From positions 1-32,442 of the forward strand of contig CAZXSK010000051.1 in NCBI GenBank assembly GCA_964642855.1: a stretch of DNA of 32,442 nucleotides, given 5' to 3'. The notes below the pieces were generated by a model. It searched no databases and had not been told where the DNA came from. It worked only from the letters and a program-made list of their open reading frames with translations. How positions within the stretch are numbered: position 1 is the stretch's first letter; each line of letters opens with the position of its first letter. Shown one piece after another: positions 30,614 to 32,442 of the stretch. The translations under genes and the position numbers were made by a program. This DNA comes from CAZXSK01 sp964642855 (GTDB taxonomy: Bacteria; Planctomycetota; Phycisphaerae; SM23-33).

Positions 30614-32364
30614 GAGCCGGGCCTCCGCTTCTCCCGCTGCTTGATCCGACGCGATCGGATCTGTCGGCGGAGCTTCTCGGCCGACCACGTCTCCAGGACC
30701 CGCCAGTATGGCTTGAAGTTGATCCGACCGACGCCGGGCCTGCGCAGGTAGCCCAGCAGCATGCGAAGCCGCCCGGCGTGATTCACCTCAGGACACTTCA
30801 GCAGGGAGACATTCAGCCGCATGATGCCCTGGAAGCGTCGCTTGGCCGAGGGATAGCGAACCCGTCGCAGACCGTCGAGATCGATCAGCACCAATTCGGG
30901 GGCTTCTCCCTGCTCGTAGCGGACGAGGATGTTGGTGGCCTTGAGATCGCGATGCACGAAACGGTTGTCATGCAGATGCTGCACCAGGCGCCCGAGTTGC
31001 CAGAGCACCTCCTGGGCCAGCTGGCGTTGCTGGGGGTTCGTGAGCTGGGCATTGCCACGGCGACCCTCCCCCAGCCAGGTGCCGAGGAAATCGTTCAGCC
31101 TCGGAACGTCGACAGCTTCGGTGATGAGAATGTGTTCGCGAAGCAGCGGGCCGGTACGTTTTTCGATCGCCGCCAGCGGCATGGCTGTGGCGATGTGTCG
31201 CGTCAGCAGGGCGTGTCCGAGGCGAAACGCCCGCAGCGAGCGCGACGGCCTGAAACAGTCGGCCAGGACCTTCCACCATTGTTTCCGGCGTGGCGCCTTG
31301 ATGAAGACGTCCAGTTCGTGCTCGCCGACGGTCAGCTTCCGTCGCACGACCTTGCCCGAAGGACTGTCCTTGATGACTTCCACGCCTTCGCCTTTCAGCA
31401 GCGCGTGGGGGTCGGCGAGAACCTGTTTCCACTGGTCGGGTGTGAACACGCAGTCAGCCGCCTTGCTGCCGGCCATCTGACGTTTCGACGCGAGCACAAC
31501 GTGTCCCTTCCAGCCACAGGACAGGTCGACGCGAGAGAAATACCGGTTGTTGCCCGTGGTGCGGCGCTCGCGCTGGGCATGTTGGCGACGGGTGTGCCGG
31601 GCGGAGAACATCTCGACCTGCATCGCCCAGCCCCGCAGCGATCCCGGACCGCCCGAGGCCTGCAGGTAGGCCCGAAGGAATCTCAGCCGGTCGCTGCGCG
31701 TCGTGAAATATCGCCGATCGTGGTGAAGGTGTGCGAGGTTCCTCGCTCTCAGCCGGCGGGAGAGCCTGCGGTGACGTTTCGCGCGGTGCAGATCGATGAG
31801 CACAAGCTCCGGCTGCTCGCGGTCGGTACGCACCAGTACGTTGCCGCAATGCAGATCGCAATGATAAACGCCCGCGCGGTGCATCCTGCCAACCAGCCGG
31901 CCCAACTCGGCGGCTGCCTGGCGGATCTTCGCCCGACCGCGGGCGCCTTGTCGGAGCATTTCGGCGTGCCAGGAGTCGGCCTGCATGGCCGGGGCGACTT
32001 CCTCGGTCGCGAGCCACTCGAGTCCGTCGGTGCAGCATGCCGCCAGCGGGGGGGTGGTCTCCACGCCGCGGTCACGCAGGTACTGGATGAACGCCAGTTC
32101 GTGGAGGGCATCGGAGTGGCCGATGGCCTTGCCCAGGCGGTGCAGCGTATGCCGCGAGCGGAAGTGCTTGAGATACACCCCTCGGTCTGCAACCGTCCCG
32201 CGGTAGACGGTGCGGGATGCGTTGCGCTTGACGATGCGCCAATTGTCGGCCGTGGGGTCGGCAATCTGCGCAACGGCCCCGTCCAGCAACTGGCGTGCGG
32301 GCTCATCGGCGTAGATCACGCCACGGTCGTCGGGGTTCTCGGTTCGCGGTTTCGTCTGGCTCAC
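30610..32364 (-). CDS. Tandem WaaP/Kdo-kinase-type protein with two kinase domains
   Basis: The 584-residue protein contains two kinase-like domains of the LPS kinase (Kdo/WaaP) type. Domain 1 (about 40-240) has VYLKHF with the ATP-binding Lys, HELAFIQYLRDRGV with the alphaC Glu, HCDLHCGNVLV with catalytic Asp170, and LIDLHRAKR in the metal-binding position. Domain 2 (about 300-540) has DVFIKAPR, HRDLKATNILV with Asp473, and LIDLDGLRR. Both keep the residues for catalysis. LPS kinases phosphorylate core heptose or Kdo. The following GT9 gene, coupled through GTGA, fits core-oligosaccharide building. The GTG at 32364 follows AAAGGGA and a TATAAT promoter that lies within the open upstream frame, which excludes the longer TTG start. 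Confidence 0.85.
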   Translation of the reverse strand: MSQTKPRTENPDDRGVIYADEPARQLLDGAVAQIADPTADNWRIVKRNASRTVYRGTVADRGVYLKHFRSRHTLHRLGKAIGHSDALHELAFIQYLRDRGVETTPPLAACCTDGLEWLATEEVAPAMQADSWHAEMLRQGARGRAKIRQAAAELGRLVGRMHRAGVYHCDLHCGNVLVRTDREQPELVLIDLHRAKRHRRLSRRLRARNLAHLHHDRRYFTTRSDRLRFLRAYLQASGGPGSLRGWAMQVEMFSARHTRRQHAQRERRTTGNNRYFSRVDLSCGWKGHVVLASKRQMAGSKAADCVFTPDQWKQVLADPHALLKGEGVEVIKDSPSGKVVRRKLTVGEHELDVFIKAPRRKQWWKVLADCFRPSRSLRAFRLGHALLTRHIATAMPLAAIEKRTGPLLREHILITEAVDVPRLNDFLGTWLGEGRRGNAQLTNPQQRQLAQEVLWQLGRLVQHLHDNRFVHRDLKATNILVRYEQGEAPELVLIDLDGLRRVRYPSAKRRFQGIMRLNVSLLKCPEVNHAGRLRMLLGYLRRPGVGRINFKPYWRVLETWSAEKLRRQIRSRRIKQREKRRPGS

Positions 32365-32394
32365 GGGTCCCTTTGCATGCGGTATCGGGGCGGC

Positions 32395-32424
32395 ATTATA
32401 GCGAGATGTCCACGGGGCGTTCAA
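32395..32424 (-). promoter_or_regulatory. Promoter of the kinase-GT9-DUF2062 operon
   Basis: On the minus strand TTGAAC (32424-32419), an 18-bp spacer and a perfect TATAAT (32400-32395) are present. The predicted start near 32388 leaves a leader of about 24 bases before the GTG at 32364. Confidence 0.6.
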
Positions 32425-32442
32425 CCCGCCAGCATGCGATCA

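Overview
The window is GC-rich, densely coded bacterial DNA that looks like a scaffold from a draft or metagenome assembly, because it contains a 100-N gap. The gene mix points to Planctomycetota, plausibly Phycisphaerae, with moderate confidence. It includes an archaeal-type topoisomerase VI B subunit, DUF2203, DUF502 and DUF2062 proteins, a CdsA with a variant signature, several glycoside hydrolases without signal peptides, and LPS-type kinase and heptosyltransferase-like genes. No phage, insertion sequence, CRISPR array, rRNA or secure tRNA was seen.

Positions 1-8156 hold carbohydrate genes and small envelope proteins. A zinc-ribbon membrane protein and a secreted propeller-like protein lie on the minus strand. 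They are followed by a GH1 beta-glucosidase (+), a small exported protein (-), a very large GH94-type phosphorylase resembling 1,2-beta-oligoglucan phosphorylases (+) and a small single-helix protein (+). Positions 8157-15145 hold cdsA (-) and, divergently, aroC tightly followed by a DUF4038/GH140-like hydrolase. A near-consensus sigma70 promoter then precedes a TAXI-TRAP transporter pair.

Positions 15161-20920 hold gluQRS (-), a CsgG-like lipoprotein (+), a minus-strand run truB, orphan histidine kinase, scpA and ridA, and a small heat-shock protein. The heat-shock mRNA leader can fold into a two-hairpin structure that hides its ribosome binding site. Positions 21274-26038 hold a DUF2203 gene (+), an endonuclease/exonuclease/phosphatase membrane protein interrupted by an artefactual gap, and a minus-strand cluster of a STAS protein, a DUF502 membrane protein and Top6B. 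Positions 26197-32424 hold a clan-A-like glycosidase with a BIG2-like tail (+), an unrecognised gene (-), and an envelope-glycan operon of tandem WaaP-type kinase, GT9 glycosyltransferase and DUF2062 protein (-).

Two metabolic themes are visible. One is intracellular breakdown of beta-glucosides and oligoglucans (GH1, GH94, DUF4038, clan-A GH). The other is outer-membrane and LPS building (CdsA, GT9, WaaP-type kinase, CsgG-like lipoprotein). The most notable signals are the candidate RNA thermometer in front of hsp20, the Top6B with a lysine-rich tail and no Top6A nearby, the double kinase, and proof within the sequence that the N gap is false.
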